A stretch of DNA of 38,504 nt, from contig ONIG01000021.1 in NCBI GenBank assembly GCA_900317855.1, positions 1-38,504 of the forward strand. The letters run 5' to 3'. The notes beneath the pieces were generated by a model. That model was not told where the DNA came from, did no database searches, and worked only from the letters and a program-made list of their open reading frames with translations. A program made the position numbers and the translations under genes. The stretch is from an uncultured Eubacteriales bacterium (lineage in GTDB: Bacteria; Bacillota; Clostridia; Oscillospirales; Oscillospiraceae). Shown here piece by piece: positions 23,084 through 32,517 of the stretch; the first letter of the stretch is position 1, and every line of letters begins with the position of its first letter.

Positions 23084-24328
23084 TTATGCTTTGGCGGCCT
23101 CGGCGGGCGGGTTCTCCGCGGCCTTGGCGCGAATGGTATCAATGACCTTGCGGCAGCGCGCGGCGTTGTACACGACCGGCACCGGATAGTTCGGGTTGGC
23201 CTCGGCCAGCGCCCAGGTGATGATCTGCGGAATGTCCTCTTCCTTGATGAAGTCAAAGCCCTTCGGGATGCCCATGCGCTCGTTCATGGCATAGATCTCC
23301 GCGATGAAGGCCTGCGCCTTCTCGGCATCCGTGCCGTCGGTCTTGACGCCGGCGATCTCGCACAGGCGCGCGAGCTTCGGATACACGGCCTCACCGTAGT
23401 CCTCGAGGACGATCGGCAGGATGACCGCATTTGCCAAGCCGTGCGGCGTGTTGTACAGGCCGCCGAGCGTGTGCGCGATGGCGTGCACGTTGCCCACGCC
23501 CGCGCGGGAGAACGCGAAGCCGGCCTTGAAGGCGGCGATCATCATGTTCTCGCGGACCTTGAGATCCTCGCCGTGCTGATACGCCAGCTCGAGGTTATCA
23601 AAGATGAGCTTGACGGCCTCTTCGGCGAGGCGCAGGCTCTCCTTGGTGTTGTATGTCCAGCTGATGTACGCCTCGATCGCGTGCGTGAGTGCGTCCATGC
23701 CGGTGGTTGCGGTGGTACGCGGCGGCAGGCCAACGGTCAGCTCCGGGTCGAGAATGGCGTACAGCGGCATGAGCTTGAGGTCCATGAGCGCGTACTTGTG
23801 GTGCGTCTCGCTGTCGGTGATGACGGCGGCGATCGTCGTCTCGCTGCCGGTGCCCGACGTCGTCGGGATGGCGACGATGGGCGGCACGGTCTTGCCGACG
23901 CGCATGACGCCGGCCATATCGTCACAGCTCTTTTTCGGGCAGGCGACGCGGGCGGCCGCGCCCTTGGTCGCGTCCATCGGGCTGCCGCCGCCGAGGGCGA
24001 CGAAGCCGCTGCAGCCGGTGTCCGTGTACTGCGCGCGGATCTTCTCGACCGTGTTCACCGAGGGGTTGGCCTCGACCTCACTGAACACCTCGTAAGGCAT
24101 GCCGGCGTCCTCAAGCGCGGCAAACAGCTTCGGCCCGAGCGACTTGACCACGTGCGAGCCGGTGACGACCATGACCTTCGTCACGCCGCTTTTGCTCAGC
24201 ACATCCGGCACCTGCCGGATGCAGCCGGCGCCGGAGATCACGATCGGCTTGCGCCAGTGCAGGCAGCGCATGCCAATGTCAAACACCTGCTGGTAGGTAC
24301 GGTAATATGCTTTTTTCAGTCCATCCAT
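23084..24328 (-). CDS. Iron-containing (type III) alcohol dehydrogenase
   Basis: The 414-residue protein has the family signatures: GGGSPMDATKG for NAD(P) binding, IPTTSGTGSETT, GMDALTHAIEAY, and HAIAHTLGGLYNTPHG, with the Asp and His metal ligands. Close relatives include butanol and 1,3-propanediol dehydrogenases; the substrate cannot be told from sequence. It probably disposes of reducing power during fermentation. It starts at 24328 after GGAGGGAAGGAA and has its own TTGACA promoter. Confidence 0.93.
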   Translation of the reverse strand: MDGLKKAYYRTYQQVFDIGMRCLHWRKPIVISGAGCIRQVPDVLSKSGVTKVMVVTGSHVVKSLGPKLFAALEDAGMPYEVFSEVEANPSVNTVEKIRAQYTDTGCSGFVALGGGSPMDATKGAAARVACPKKSCDDMAGVMRVGKTVPPIVAIPTTSGTGSETTIAAVITDSETHHKYALMDLKLMPLYAILDPELTVGLPPRTTATTGMDALTHAIEAYISWTYNTKESLRLAEEAVKLIFDNLELAYQHGEDLKVRENMMIAAFKAGFAFSRAGVGNVHAIAHTLGGLYNTPHGLANAVILPIVLEDYGEAVYPKLARLCEIAGVKTDGTDAEKAQAFIAEIYAMNERMGIPKGFDFIKEEDIPQIITWALAEANPNYPVPVVYNAARCRKVIDTIRAKAAENPPAEAAKA

Positions 24329-24382
24329 AAACGATTCCTTCCCTCCGCCGGGGGGCGGATATATCAGTTTCCCATCCCTTTA

Positions 24383-24410
24383 ATAGTACCGAATTGCGGA
24401 AATTTGTCAA
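24383..24410 (-). promoter_or_regulatory. Alcohol dehydrogenase promoter
   Basis: TTGACA (24410-24405), a 16-base spacer and TACTAT (24388-24383) on the minus strand. Confidence 0.7.
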
Positions 24411-24449
24411 GCATTTTGTGCAAAATCTGACAAAGCTTCTCTCTGCGGC

Positions 24450-25847
24450 TCAGAGCATACCGGCGAGCTTGCGGCCCATGAGCACACCCATAGCCGAGGC
24501 CATCATCAGGCCGCGCGTCCAGCCGGAGGAATCGCCCAGGCAGTGCAGACCGGGCACGTTCGTGTTCAGGTCGGCGTCCATGGCGATGCGGTTGCTGTAG
24601 AACTTCAGCTCCGGAGAGTACAGCAGCGTCTCATAGGCGGCAAAGCCGGGCACGACCTCGTCCATGGCCTTGATGAAGTTGATGATATTGAGCATGGCGC
24701 GGTACGGCATGGCGGACGTGATATCGCCCGCGACGGCGTCCGGCAGCGTGGGGCGGACGTTCGACTGCATGAGCTCCTTCTGCCAGGTGCGCTTGCCGTC
24801 GAGAATGTCGCCGAAGCGCTGCACCATGATGTGGCCCGCGCCGAGCATGTTCGTCAGCTCGCCGACCTTCTGCGCGTAGGCGATCGGCTGGTTGAACGGC
24901 ACGGAGAAATTGTGCGAGCAGAGAATGGCCACGTTTGTGTTGGGCGACTTGAGCTCCTTATACGCGTGGCCGTTGACGACAGCGAGGTCGTTGTCGTAGT
25001 TTTCCTGCGACACGAAGCCGCCGGGGTTCTGGCAGAACGTGCGCACCTTGTTCTTGAACGGGGCCGGGTAGCCGATGAGCTTGGACTCATACAGCACACG
25101 GTTGACAGATTCCATGACCTCGTTGCGCACCTCGACGCGCACGCCGATGTCGACCGTGCCGGGCTTGTGCTCCACACCGTGCTCGAGGCAAACCTTCTCC
25201 AGCCAGTCGGCACCGCGGCGGCCGGTGGCGATGACGGTGTGCTTGGCCTCGATGGTATAGTCCTGATGCCCGTCGTGCGCCACAACGCCGCAGCAGCGGC
25301 CGCCGCGCATGATGACGTCCTCGCACGTGCAGCCGAAGAGCATCTCCACGCCGTGGTCGCGCAGGTAATTCTCGATGCCGAGGTAGACCTCATGCGCCTT
25401 CTCGGTGCCGAGGTGGCGGATCGGGCAGTCGACCAGGCGCAGGCCCGCGCGGATGGCGCGCGTGCGGATGCGCTTGACCTCCTCCGTGTTCTCAAGGCCC
25501 TCGACGTGCTCATCGGCGCCGAACTCGAGATAAATGCTGTCGGCATAGTTGATGATCTCCTGCGCCTGCCGCTCGCCGACAAGCGTGGGCAGGTCGCCGC
25601 CGACATCGCTGCACAGCGAGAGCTTGCCGTCCGAGAATGCGCCCGCGCCGGAGAAACCGGTCGTGATGTGGCAATACGGCTTGCAGTTCATGCACTTGCC
25701 GGTCTTGGCCTTCGGGCAGCGGCGGTTTTCAATGGCCTGCCCCTGTTCGATCATGACGATCTTCTCCGGGGTGCCGCGGCGCAGCAGTTCCAGTGCCGTG
25801 AAGATACCGGCAGGGCCCGCGCCGACAATGACAACATCTGCGTTCAT
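24450..25847 (-). CDS. FAD-dependent oxidoreductase (COG2509-like)
   Basis: The 465-residue flavoprotein begins with the Rossmann motif VVIVGAGPAGIFTALEL. A four-cysteine segment CPKAKTGKCMNCKPYC follows near residues 44-59, then TGFSGAGAFSDGKLSL. A second nucleotide-related motif VIATGRRGADW and the C-terminal GLHCLGDSSGWTRGL for FAD contact are clear. This family is widespread in Firmicutes and loosely tied to FixC-type dehydrogenases; its substrate is unknown. The cysteine cluster could bind iron-sulfur or zinc. The start at 25847 follows AAGGAGGAA. Confidence 0.88.
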   Translation of the reverse strand: MNADVVIVGAGPAGIFTALELLRRGTPEKIVMIEQGQAIENRRCPKAKTGKCMNCKPYCHITTGFSGAGAFSDGKLSLCSDVGGDLPTLVGERQAQEIINYADSIYLEFGADEHVEGLENTEEVKRIRTRAIRAGLRLVDCPIRHLGTEKAHEVYLGIENYLRDHGVEMLFGCTCEDVIMRGGRCCGVVAHDGHQDYTIEAKHTVIATGRRGADWLEKVCLEHGVEHKPGTVDIGVRVEVRNEVMESVNRVLYESKLIGYPAPFKNKVRTFCQNPGGFVSQENYDNDLAVVNGHAYKELKSPNTNVAILCSHNFSVPFNQPIAYAQKVGELTNMLGAGHIMVQRFGDILDGKRTWQKELMQSNVRPTLPDAVAGDITSAMPYRAMLNIINFIKAMDEVVPGFAAYETLLYSPELKFYSNRIAMDADLNTNVPGLHCLGDSSGWTRGLMMASAMGVLMGRKLAGML

Positions 25848-25925
25848 GAAGGGTTCCTCCTTATTCTGCGATCGTGTTTTCTATCTCTGTCTCTGACCAA
25901 AAACGCGCTGCTGAGCGCAGCAAAG

Positions 25926-25966
25926 CACAGCAAAAACACCGCACTGCGTGCGGTGTTTTTGCTGTG
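25926..25966. terminator. tRNA-Gly terminator
   Basis: A perfect 19-base stem with loop TGC includes five-base T-runs on both strands. It lies 15 bases past the tRNA-Gly 3' end and insulates the FAD oxidoreductase gene. Confidence 0.88.
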
Positions 25967-25980
25967 TGTGGTTCTCAATC

Positions 25981-26056
25981 TGGAGCGGGCAACGAGATTC
26001 GAACTCGCTACCTCCACCTTGGCAAGGTGGCGCTCTGCCAAATGAGCTATGCCCGC
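25981..26056 (-). tRNA. tRNA-Gly (anticodon GCC)
   Basis: The 76-base gene folds with acceptor GCGGGCA and TGCCCGC, anticodon stem CACCT/AGGTG around TGCCA, and T-arm GTTCGAATC. CCA is encoded. Confidence 0.95.
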
Positions 26057-26076
26057 ATTTCGTGAATGCAAGCGTT

Positions 26077-26104
26077 ATTTTACCACAAAAAGTCGACTTG
26101 TCAA
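26077..26104 (-). promoter_or_regulatory. tRNA-Gly promoter
   Basis: TTGACA (26104-26099), a 16-base spacer and TAAAAT (26082-26077) on the minus strand. Confidence 0.78.
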
Positions 26105-26135
26105 GCTTTTTTTGATCTTTTTTGCGAATCTGGCA

Positions 26136-27242
26136 TTACAGTTTCTGTCCCTCACGCCAGATGAACGACTGCTCCGTGCACGCCGGGCAGCTCTCAGCAT
26201 CCCACTGATAGGTAGTGCGCATGCTCTCATCACTGCGCAGCCACAGCGTCTCCGTCTGCATGGACAGATCGAGATGATAGTAATTCCCGCCGACCTGCAC
26301 GACATTCCAGCAGCGCTCCGCCCCCTGGAAGCGGCCGCTCACGACCTGGCACGGGATATTCAGCGCGTCGCAGACCGCCTTGTAGGCCATGGCCAGGCCA
26401 TAGCTGTCGGCCGCACCGCTCACGAGCGCGTCATAGGCGGTGCTCACGGTCGTTATCCGCTGCTCACAGGCACGCATGACGATGAGCGCCGCCTGCAGCG
26501 GCGTCTCCTGCTCGCCCGCCGTGAGCGTGGAAGTGAGCGTGCGCACGCGGCCGTCGAGCTGCGTGCGGCGGTCGTTGACCGTGGACTCCCTGGCGCCGTA
26601 CTGCAGCGTGACGCCGAAGATCTTCTGGCTGCCGTCCCCGCTGTAGACCGTCACGTCGATGGCCGGGAAATCCACAACGAGCTGCGGCTGATTCAGACAC
26701 GCCAAGCGCACGAGCGCCGCAACATCGTCCGGCTCCAGCGTACTGGTGCTGATCTGGATGGCAAACTGCGTTTTTTGCCGGTCAAGCGCATCGACCACGC
26801 AGTCGAGGATGCTCTTTTGCGTCTGGGCGCTGTAGATGGAGCGCACCTCGTTCTCCGGCCGGTTGTAGGTGATGGTGATGTTCGCCTCACAGTAGGCGAT
26901 CACCTGCTCGGTCTCATAGCTGACGCTCTCGATGCAATACGCGCCGATGGCGGTTCCGGTGCGCAGCTCCTCGCAGGCGGCGGCCAGGTCGTCGGCAATA
27001 ATGCCGTCATAGTCGCCGAAGGCCAGCACGAACGAGCGCTCGTACTGCGCCGCCATGGTGTTGAGCGCGCGCATGAGACCCGCATAGTTGCGGATCTGCG
27101 TCGTGTCGGCGTCCGTCAGAAGGGTCGACGGCTCCTCATACGGGCGCACCGACAGATATTCCTTGTCAAACACGGACGTGCATCCGCACAGCGACACCAG
27201 CAGTGCCGCCAGCAGGATGCCGGCGATGCAGCGTTTGTGCAT
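26136..27242 (-). CDS. Lipoprotein with degenerate transglutaminase-like domain
   Basis: The 368-residue product has a signal peptide ending in the lipobox LCGC, with Cys21 as the likely lipidated residue. Residues 30-270 have no family I recognise. Residues about 285-345 match a transglutaminase-like domain (AADSYGLAMAYKAVCDAL, CWNVVQVGGNYYHLDLS). The catalytic Cys is replaced by Ser, and the His of the usual HAWN motif is replaced by Cys in ERCWN; the Asp is kept. It is therefore probably a non-catalytic surface protein. It is 12 bases after yitT, at the end of the topoisomerase operon. Confidence 0.78.
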   Translation of the reverse strand: MHKRCIAGILLAALLVSLCGCTSVFDKEYLSVRPYEEPSTLLTDADTTQIRNYAGLMRALNTMAAQYERSFVLAFGDYDGIIADDLAAACEELRTGTAIGAYCIESVSYETEQVIAYCEANITITYNRPENEVRSIYSAQTQKSILDCVVDALDRQKTQFAIQISTSTLEPDDVAALVRLACLNQPQLVVDFPAIDVTVYSGDGSQKIFGVTLQYGARESTVNDRRTQLDGRVRTLTSTLTAGEQETPLQAALIVMRACEQRITTVSTAYDALVSGAADSYGLAMAYKAVCDALNIPCQVVSGRFQGAERCWNVVQVGGNYYHLDLSMQTETLWLRSDESMRTTYQWDAESCPACTEQSFIWREGQKL

Positions 27243-27254
27243 ACCCCGCTCCTT

Positions 27255-28118
27255 TCAATCGTCGCCGTAGATGTTTCCAAAGCCGCGGCCAAAGACTTCC
27301 TTGGCCTCGGACACGATGACAAATGCGTGCTCATCCACCGAGCGCACGACCTCGCGCAGCTGGGCGATCTCCGGCCGCTTGACCACGCAGAGGATGACCT
27401 GCATCTCCTTGCCGGACCACGCGCCCTCGCCGCGCAGCAGCGTGACGCCGCGGCCCATCGTGCAGGTGATGGCGCTCTTGATGGCGCCGACGTTGTTGGT
27501 GATGATGTAGCACACATCCGACACGCCGGGGCCGTAGAGCACGAGGTTGACGACCTTCGAGCTGATGAACATCTCGATCATGGTGTACATGCAGCTGTCG
27601 TACTTCTTGAACAGAAAGGCAAACGTCAGTACGACGACGACGTTCATGCCGAACAGCAGCGTGCCGAAATTGATGTACGGATAGCGCCGGCGCAGCATCT
27701 TGGCCACGATGTCCGTGCCGCCGCCGGTCGTGCCGGTGGTATAGATCAGGCCATAGCCCGCACCGTTGAGCACGCCGCCGTAGACCGCGCCGAGCATCGG
27801 CTCGTCCGTCACGACAAGGCCGGTCAGCGCGAGCGCGTCGATGAGCACGGAGATGAGCGCCATGACGCACAGCGCCAGAATGAGCCGGCGCGTGCCGAGA
27901 CGGTGCCGCCAGCCGAGATAGAAAATGGGGATGTTAATAAGGATCGACAGCACGCCGACGGGGATGCCGGTCAGCAGACGGATGATCTGGGCGATGCCGG
28001 TCACGCCGCCGGAAACGATGCTGTTCGGGAACGTGAAGAACTGGAACGCCGCGGCCACGAGCGCCGAGCCGACGACCAGCTTCATGTAATCAAAAGCGGA
28101 AAAACGATGCAGATCCAT
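27255..28118 (-). CDS. YitT-family membrane protein (DUF2179)
   Basis: This 287-residue protein has five or six hydrophobic segments (for example GVLSILINIPIFYLGW and LILALCVMALISVLIDAL), with GTTGGGTDIVAKMLRR in the middle, as in the YitT family. The C-terminal DUF2179 domain (about residues 205-285) ends with AFVIVSEAKEVFGRGF and is cytosolic. Its role is unknown; some members have been linked to transport. It starts 10 bases after the parC stop, with the ribosome site overlapping that stop, so co-expression is clear. Confidence 0.9.
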   Translation of the reverse strand: MDLHRFSAFDYMKLVVGSALVAAAFQFFTFPNSIVSGGVTGIAQIIRLLTGIPVGVLSILINIPIFYLGWRHRLGTRRLILALCVMALISVLIDALALTGLVVTDEPMLGAVYGGVLNGAGYGLIYTTGTTGGGTDIVAKMLRRRYPYINFGTLLFGMNVVVVLTFAFLFKKYDSCMYTMIEMFISSKVVNLVLYGPGVSDVCYIITNNVGAIKSAITCTMGRGVTLLRGEGAWSGKEMQVILCVVKRPEIAQLREVVRSVDEHAFVIVSEAKEVFGRGFGNIYGDD

Positions 28119-28128
28119 ATCTCTCTCC

Positions 28129-30363
28129 TCAGATCAGGCTCATCTGCTCCTCGCCGCGGTCGTCCTCGCGCAGCAGCGCGCCGGCGGCCGGCAGGCTCCT
28201 GGCGCGGTAGCGCGCATGGTTGCGGATGAGCGTATCGGGCGCAAACTTTGCCTGCGTGACGACGGCCTTTTTCTTCAGCGCCATGACGGCGACGCCCTGC
28301 GTCGTGCGCGAGGCCTTGAGCGACACGGCCTCCGGCGGGAAGAGCAGCGCGCGCCCGTCGGACGCAAAGAGCACGACCTCGCTGCCCGCGTACAGCGGCA
28401 GCACGGCCACGAGCGGGCTCTTGTCCGAGTATGCGCCGGTCAGGCGGCGGCGGTTCGTCTTGGTCTCATATGCCGACATGGGGATGCGCGCGGCCTTGCC
28501 GTTTTCAAATACCAGCAGCAGCTCGCCGCGGTAATCGCCTGGATCGATCATGCACAGGACGTGCTCATCATCGTCCATGGACAGCACCGTCGGCAGGTAC
28601 ACGCCAAGCACGGACGCCTTCGTGTCCGCAAAGTCGCAGAGCTTGGCCTTATACACCTGTTGACGGTCGGTGAAGATGAGAAGTTCCCCGCGGTTCGTCG
28701 CACCGAAGCTCTGGCTCAGCTCGTCGCCGTCCTTATACTTCTGCTCGCCGCTCATGCGCAGCGACTGCGGCGTGATCTTCTTGAAGTAGCCCTCGCGCGA
28801 GAGGAACAGCTGCACCGGGTAATCCGGCACCAGATCCTCGGCCGGCATCTGCGCGACGGACTCCGCCGCAACGATGCCCGTACGCCGCGGCGACGGATAC
28901 TTGCGGATGATCTCCTTGAGCTCGCGGATGATGATGCCGCGGATGCGGCGCTTGCTCTCGAGCGTCGCCTCGAGGTCGGCAATGTCTTTTTCCAGCGCGT
29001 CGGTTTCGGCCGTGCGCTTGAGGATGTACTCACGGTTGATGTTGCGCAGCTTGATCTCGGCCACGAAGTTTGCCTGCACCTCGTCGAGGTCAAAGCCCGC
29101 CATGAGGTTCGGCACGACGTCGGCCTCGCGCTCGGTATTGCGTATGATGGCGATGGCGCGGTCAATATCGAGCAGAATTTTGCCGAGGCCCTGCAGCAGG
29201 TGGAGCTTGGCGCGCTTTTTCTGCAGGTCGAAAAACACGCGCCGGCGGATGCACTCCATGCGCCAGGCGATCCACTCGTCGAGGATCTCGCCCACGCCCA
29301 TCACGCGCGGGTTGCCGGCAATGAGGATGTTGAAGTTGCAGGCAAAGCTGTCGCACAGCGGCGTGAGGCGGAAGAGCTTTTGCATGACCTGCTCGGGGTC
29401 TGCGCCGCGCTTGAGGTCAATGGCGAGCTTCAGGCCGCTGAGGTCGGTCTCGTCGCGCATGTCGGCCACCTCGCGCAGCTTGCCTGCCTTGACGAGCTCG
29501 GCCACCTTGTCGATGACGGCCTCGACGGTCGTGGAATACGGGATCTCATAGATCTCGATGATGTTTTCCTTCGGCAGGTGCCGCCAGCGGGCGCGCACCT
29601 TCACGCTGCCGCGGCCGGTGCGGTAGATCCGGGCCATCTCGTCGCGGTCGTACAGGATCTCGCCGCCGGTCGGAAAGTCCGGCGCCGGGAGCGTTGAGAG
29701 CAGGTCGTGGTTCGGGTCCTCGAGGTAGGCGATCGTCGTGCGGCAGACCTCCTCGAGGTTGAAGCCGCAGATCTGGCTGGCCATGCCGACGGCGATGCCG
29801 AGGTTTGCCGACACGAGGACGTTCGGAAAGCGCGTCGGCAGCAGGGCCGGCTCTTTCATGGAGCCGTCGTAGTTATCGACGAAATCAACGGTGTCGCTGT
29901 CAATGTCACCGAAGAGCTCGGCGCAGATGGGCGCGAGCTTCGCCTCCGTGTAACGCGAGGCGGCGTAGGACATATCGCGCGAAAACACCTTGCCGAAGTT
30001 GCCCTTGGAATCCACGAACGGCGTCAGCAGCGCGCCGTAGCCCTTCGAGAGGCGGACCATGGTCTCATAGATCGCGGCGTCGCCGTGCGGGTTGAGGCGC
30101 ATGGTCTGGCCGACGATGTTGGCCGACTTCGTGCGCCCGCCCGTGAGCAGATTCATCTTGTACATCGTGTACAGCAGCTTGCGGTGGCTGGGCTTGAAGC
30201 CGTCGATCTCCGGGATCGCGCGCGAGACAATGACGCTCATCGCATACGGCATATAGTTTTGCTCCAGCGTCTCGGTAATGGGCTGGGAGATGACCTCCGC
30301 CTTGAGCCCGACGACGTTGGGGTCGATGGTTTTCTTGATTTCCGGTGCTTTTTTTCTCGGCAT
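28129..30363 (-). CDS. parC: Type IIA topoisomerase A subunit (topoisomerase IV-like)
   Basis: The 744-residue protein has the winged-helix cleavage core: GFKPSHRKLLYTMY, NPHGDAAIYETMVRLS (the quinolone region) and AASRYTEAKL with Tyr138 as the DNA-linking residue next to Arg137. A coiled-coil gate follows near residues 400-490. The C-terminal blades are short, and no GyrA-box (QRRGGKG type) is seen, which favours topoisomerase IV over gyrase. It would decatenate daughter chromosomes with the B subunit encoded 30 bases upstream. The gyrase/topo IV split is inferred from these features only. Confidence 0.88.
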   Translation of the reverse strand: MPRKKAPEIKKTIDPNVVGLKAEVISQPITETLEQNYMPYAMSVIVSRAIPEIDGFKPSHRKLLYTMYKMNLLTGGRTKSANIVGQTMRLNPHGDAAIYETMVRLSKGYGALLTPFVDSKGNFGKVFSRDMSYAASRYTEAKLAPICAELFGDIDSDTVDFVDNYDGSMKEPALLPTRFPNVLVSANLGIAVGMASQICGFNLEEVCRTTIAYLEDPNHDLLSTLPAPDFPTGGEILYDRDEMARIYRTGRGSVKVRARWRHLPKENIIEIYEIPYSTTVEAVIDKVAELVKAGKLREVADMRDETDLSGLKLAIDLKRGADPEQVMQKLFRLTPLCDSFACNFNILIAGNPRVMGVGEILDEWIAWRMECIRRRVFFDLQKKRAKLHLLQGLGKILLDIDRAIAIIRNTEREADVVPNLMAGFDLDEVQANFVAEIKLRNINREYILKRTAETDALEKDIADLEATLESKRRIRGIIIRELKEIIRKYPSPRRTGIVAAESVAQMPAEDLVPDYPVQLFLSREGYFKKITPQSLRMSGEQKYKDGDELSQSFGATNRGELLIFTDRQQVYKAKLCDFADTKASVLGVYLPTVLSMDDDEHVLCMIDPGDYRGELLLVFENGKAARIPMSAYETKTNRRRLTGAYSDKSPLVAVLPLYAGSEVVLFASDGRALLFPPEAVSLKASRTTQGVAVMALKKKAVVTQAKFAPDTLIRNHARYRARSLPAAGALLREDDRGEEQMSLI

Positions 30364-30393
30364 AACGTTACCGTTCCTTTACGCAGGTTTTTC

Positions 30394-32379
30394 TCAGGAA
30401 ATATCGGCCAGATCGAGAAACTGGCTGCCGCACTCGGCAATGTGCGCCTTGCGTCCGGCGAGATTGTCGCCCAGGAGCAGGTCAAACATCTGCGCCGTGC
30501 GCTCGACGTCCTCCGGCATGACGCGGATGAGCTTGCGCGTGTCGGGGTTCATGGTCGTGAGCCACATCATCTCGGGGTCGTTCTCGCCGAGACCTTTCGA
30601 GCGGTTGATGTCCGCCTTCGCGCCGCCGAGGCTGTCAACGATGGCCGCCTTCTCGCGGTCGGAATAGGCAAAGTAAGTCTTGCCCTTGCTCACGATCTCA
30701 TACAGGGGCGACTCGGCAATGTACACATAGCCCTCGCGGATGAGCGTCGGGGCGAGCCGGTAGAGCATGGTGAGGATGAGCGTGCGGATCTGGAAGCCGT
30801 CCACGTCGGCATCGGTGCAGATGATGACCTTGTTCCAGCGCAGATTCTCGAGATTGAACGCCGAGAGGTCTTTGGCCTGCTTGCTCTGCACCTCCACGCC
30901 GCAGCCGAGCACGCGCATGAGGTCGGTGATGACATCGCTCTTGAAAATGCGCGCATAGTCCGCCTTCAGGCAGTTGAGGATCTTGCCGCGCACGGGCATG
31001 ATGCCCTGAAACTCCGCGTCGCGCGAGAGTTTGCAGGCGCCGAGGGCGGAGTCGCCCTCCACGATGTAGATCTCGCGGCGCGAAACGTCCTTCGAGCGGC
31101 AGTCAACGAATTTCTGCACGCGGTTGGCAAGGTCGACATTGCCGGTGAGCTTTTTCTTGATGTTCAGACGCGCTTTTTCCGCCGTCTCGCGGCTGCGCTT
31201 GTTGATGAGCACCTGCTCCATGACGCGGTCGGCCTCGGTCTTGTGCTCGATGAAATAGATCTCAAGCTGGGCGCGGAAAAACTCCGTCATGGCCTCCTGG
31301 ATGAACTTGTTCGTGATGGCCTTTTTCGTCTGGTTTTCGTAGGACGTGATGGTCGAAAAGCAATTCGTGACGAGGATCAGGCAGTCCTGCACGTCCTGAA
31401 AGCTGATCTTGCTCTCGCTCTTCTGGTACTTGCCCTGCTGCTTGATGTAGGCGTCGATGGCGGAGGTGAAGGCGCTCTTCGTGGCCTTTTCCGGCGCGCC
31501 GCCGTACTCCAGCCAGGACGAGTTGTGGTAGTATTCAATGTCATTGACGCGGTTGGAAAAGCAGAACGCCGCCGAGATCTTCACCTTATACTCCGGCTTG
31601 TCCGCGCGGTCGCGGCCGCGGCGCTCGGTCTCGATGAAGGTCGGGACGGTCAGTGCATCCTCCCCGGCGAGCTCCTTGACATAGTCTAGAATGCCGTCGG
31701 CGTAGCAGTAGTCCGTCGTCTCGAACGTGCCGCCGCGCTGCACGCGCAGGCGGAACGTCACGCCGCGGTTGACCACGGCCTGCCGGTGCAGCACGTCCTG
31801 AAAATAGCTCTCGGGCACGTCGATGTCCGTGAACACCTCCAGATCCGGCCGCCAGCGGATGGTCGTGCCGGTCTTCTTGCGGTCGGCCGGGGCACTCTCC
31901 AGCCCGCCGACGACCTCGCCGTGACGGAAATGCAGGGTGTACTTTTTCCCGTCGCGCCAGATGGTCACGTCCATGTATTCCGAGGCGTACTGCGTGGCGC
32001 ACGCGCCGAGGCCGTTGAGGCCGAGCGAGTACTCGTAGTTTTCGCCCTCGTTGTTCTTGTACTTGCCGCCGGCGTACATTTCGCAGAAGATCAGCTCCCA
32101 GTTGTAGCGCTGCTCCTTCTCGTTCCAGTCCACCGGACAGCCGCGCCCGAAATCCTCCACCTCAATGGACTTGTCTTCGTAGCGCGTAACGGTTATAATA
32201 TTGCCGAATCCCTCGCGCGCCTCGTCGATCGCGTTCGAGAGAATTTCAAACACTGCGTGCTCGCAGCCCTCCAGCCCGTCGGAGCCGAAGATGACGCTCG
32301 GGCGTTTGCGCACGCGCTCCGCGCCCTTGAGCATCGAGATGCTGTCATTGCCGTAGGTTGTCGTTGGGGCCTTTGCCAT
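30394..32379 (-). CDS. parE: Type IIA topoisomerase B subunit (topoisomerase IV-like)
   Basis: The 661-residue protein has a GHKL ATPase domain: EILSNAIDEAR (residues 45-55), VEDFGRGCPVD (about 74) and LGLNGLGACATQ (about 119-130). The transducer domain follows. The TOPRIM domain has EGDSA (441-445) and TDADVDG (522-528) with the metal-binding acidic residues. It starts the leftward operon parE-parC-yitT-lipoprotein. It resembles a divergent second topoisomerase common in Clostridia, so the parE name is functional rather than certain. Confidence 0.9.
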   Translation of the reverse strand: MAKAPTTTYGNDSISMLKGAERVRKRPSVIFGSDGLEGCEHAVFEILSNAIDEAREGFGNIITVTRYEDKSIEVEDFGRGCPVDWNEKEQRYNWELIFCEMYAGGKYKNNEGENYEYSLGLNGLGACATQYASEYMDVTIWRDGKKYTLHFRHGEVVGGLESAPADRKKTGTTIRWRPDLEVFTDIDVPESYFQDVLHRQAVVNRGVTFRLRVQRGGTFETTDYCYADGILDYVKELAGEDALTVPTFIETERRGRDRADKPEYKVKISAAFCFSNRVNDIEYYHNSSWLEYGGAPEKATKSAFTSAIDAYIKQQGKYQKSESKISFQDVQDCLILVTNCFSTITSYENQTKKAITNKFIQEAMTEFFRAQLEIYFIEHKTEADRVMEQVLINKRSRETAEKARLNIKKKLTGNVDLANRVQKFVDCRSKDVSRREIYIVEGDSALGACKLSRDAEFQGIMPVRGKILNCLKADYARIFKSDVITDLMRVLGCGVEVQSKQAKDLSAFNLENLRWNKVIICTDADVDGFQIRTLILTMLYRLAPTLIREGYVYIAESPLYEIVSKGKTYFAYSDREKAAIVDSLGGAKADINRSKGLGENDPEMMWLTTMNPDTRKLIRVMPEDVERTAQMFDLLLGDNLAGRKAHIAECGSQFLDLADIS

Positions 32380-32441
32380 GTCGTTGGATCCCTCTCATAT
32401 CACAAGATGTGGTAGCATTCATTTCATACCTTAACCAATCT

Positions 32442-32470
32442 AGTATAGCGTATCAAGGCCGGAAATGCAA
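32442..32470 (-). promoter_or_regulatory. Topoisomerase operon promoter
   Basis: TTGCAT (32470-32465), a 17-base spacer and TATACT (32447-32442) on the minus strand, about 60 bases before parE. Confidence 0.78.
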
Positions 32471-32486
32471 GGAATTCCAAAAAATA

Positions 32487-32517
32487 GACGGGGAACGCGA
32501 AAAGTGCGCTCCCCGCC
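32487..32517 (-). terminator. Terminator of an unassigned minus-strand transcript
   Basis: A GC-rich stem (GACGGGGAACGCG with CGCGTTCCCCGTC-type pairing, imperfect) is followed by TATTTTTTGG on the minus strand. No minus-strand protein gene precedes it: yaaL and bofA are on the plus strand. Confidence 0.75.

Noticed and set aside
23542..24095. Frames overlapping the iron alcohol dehydrogenase on both strands
   Set aside because: They are Ser/Arg/Ala-rich shadows of a well-conserved gene.
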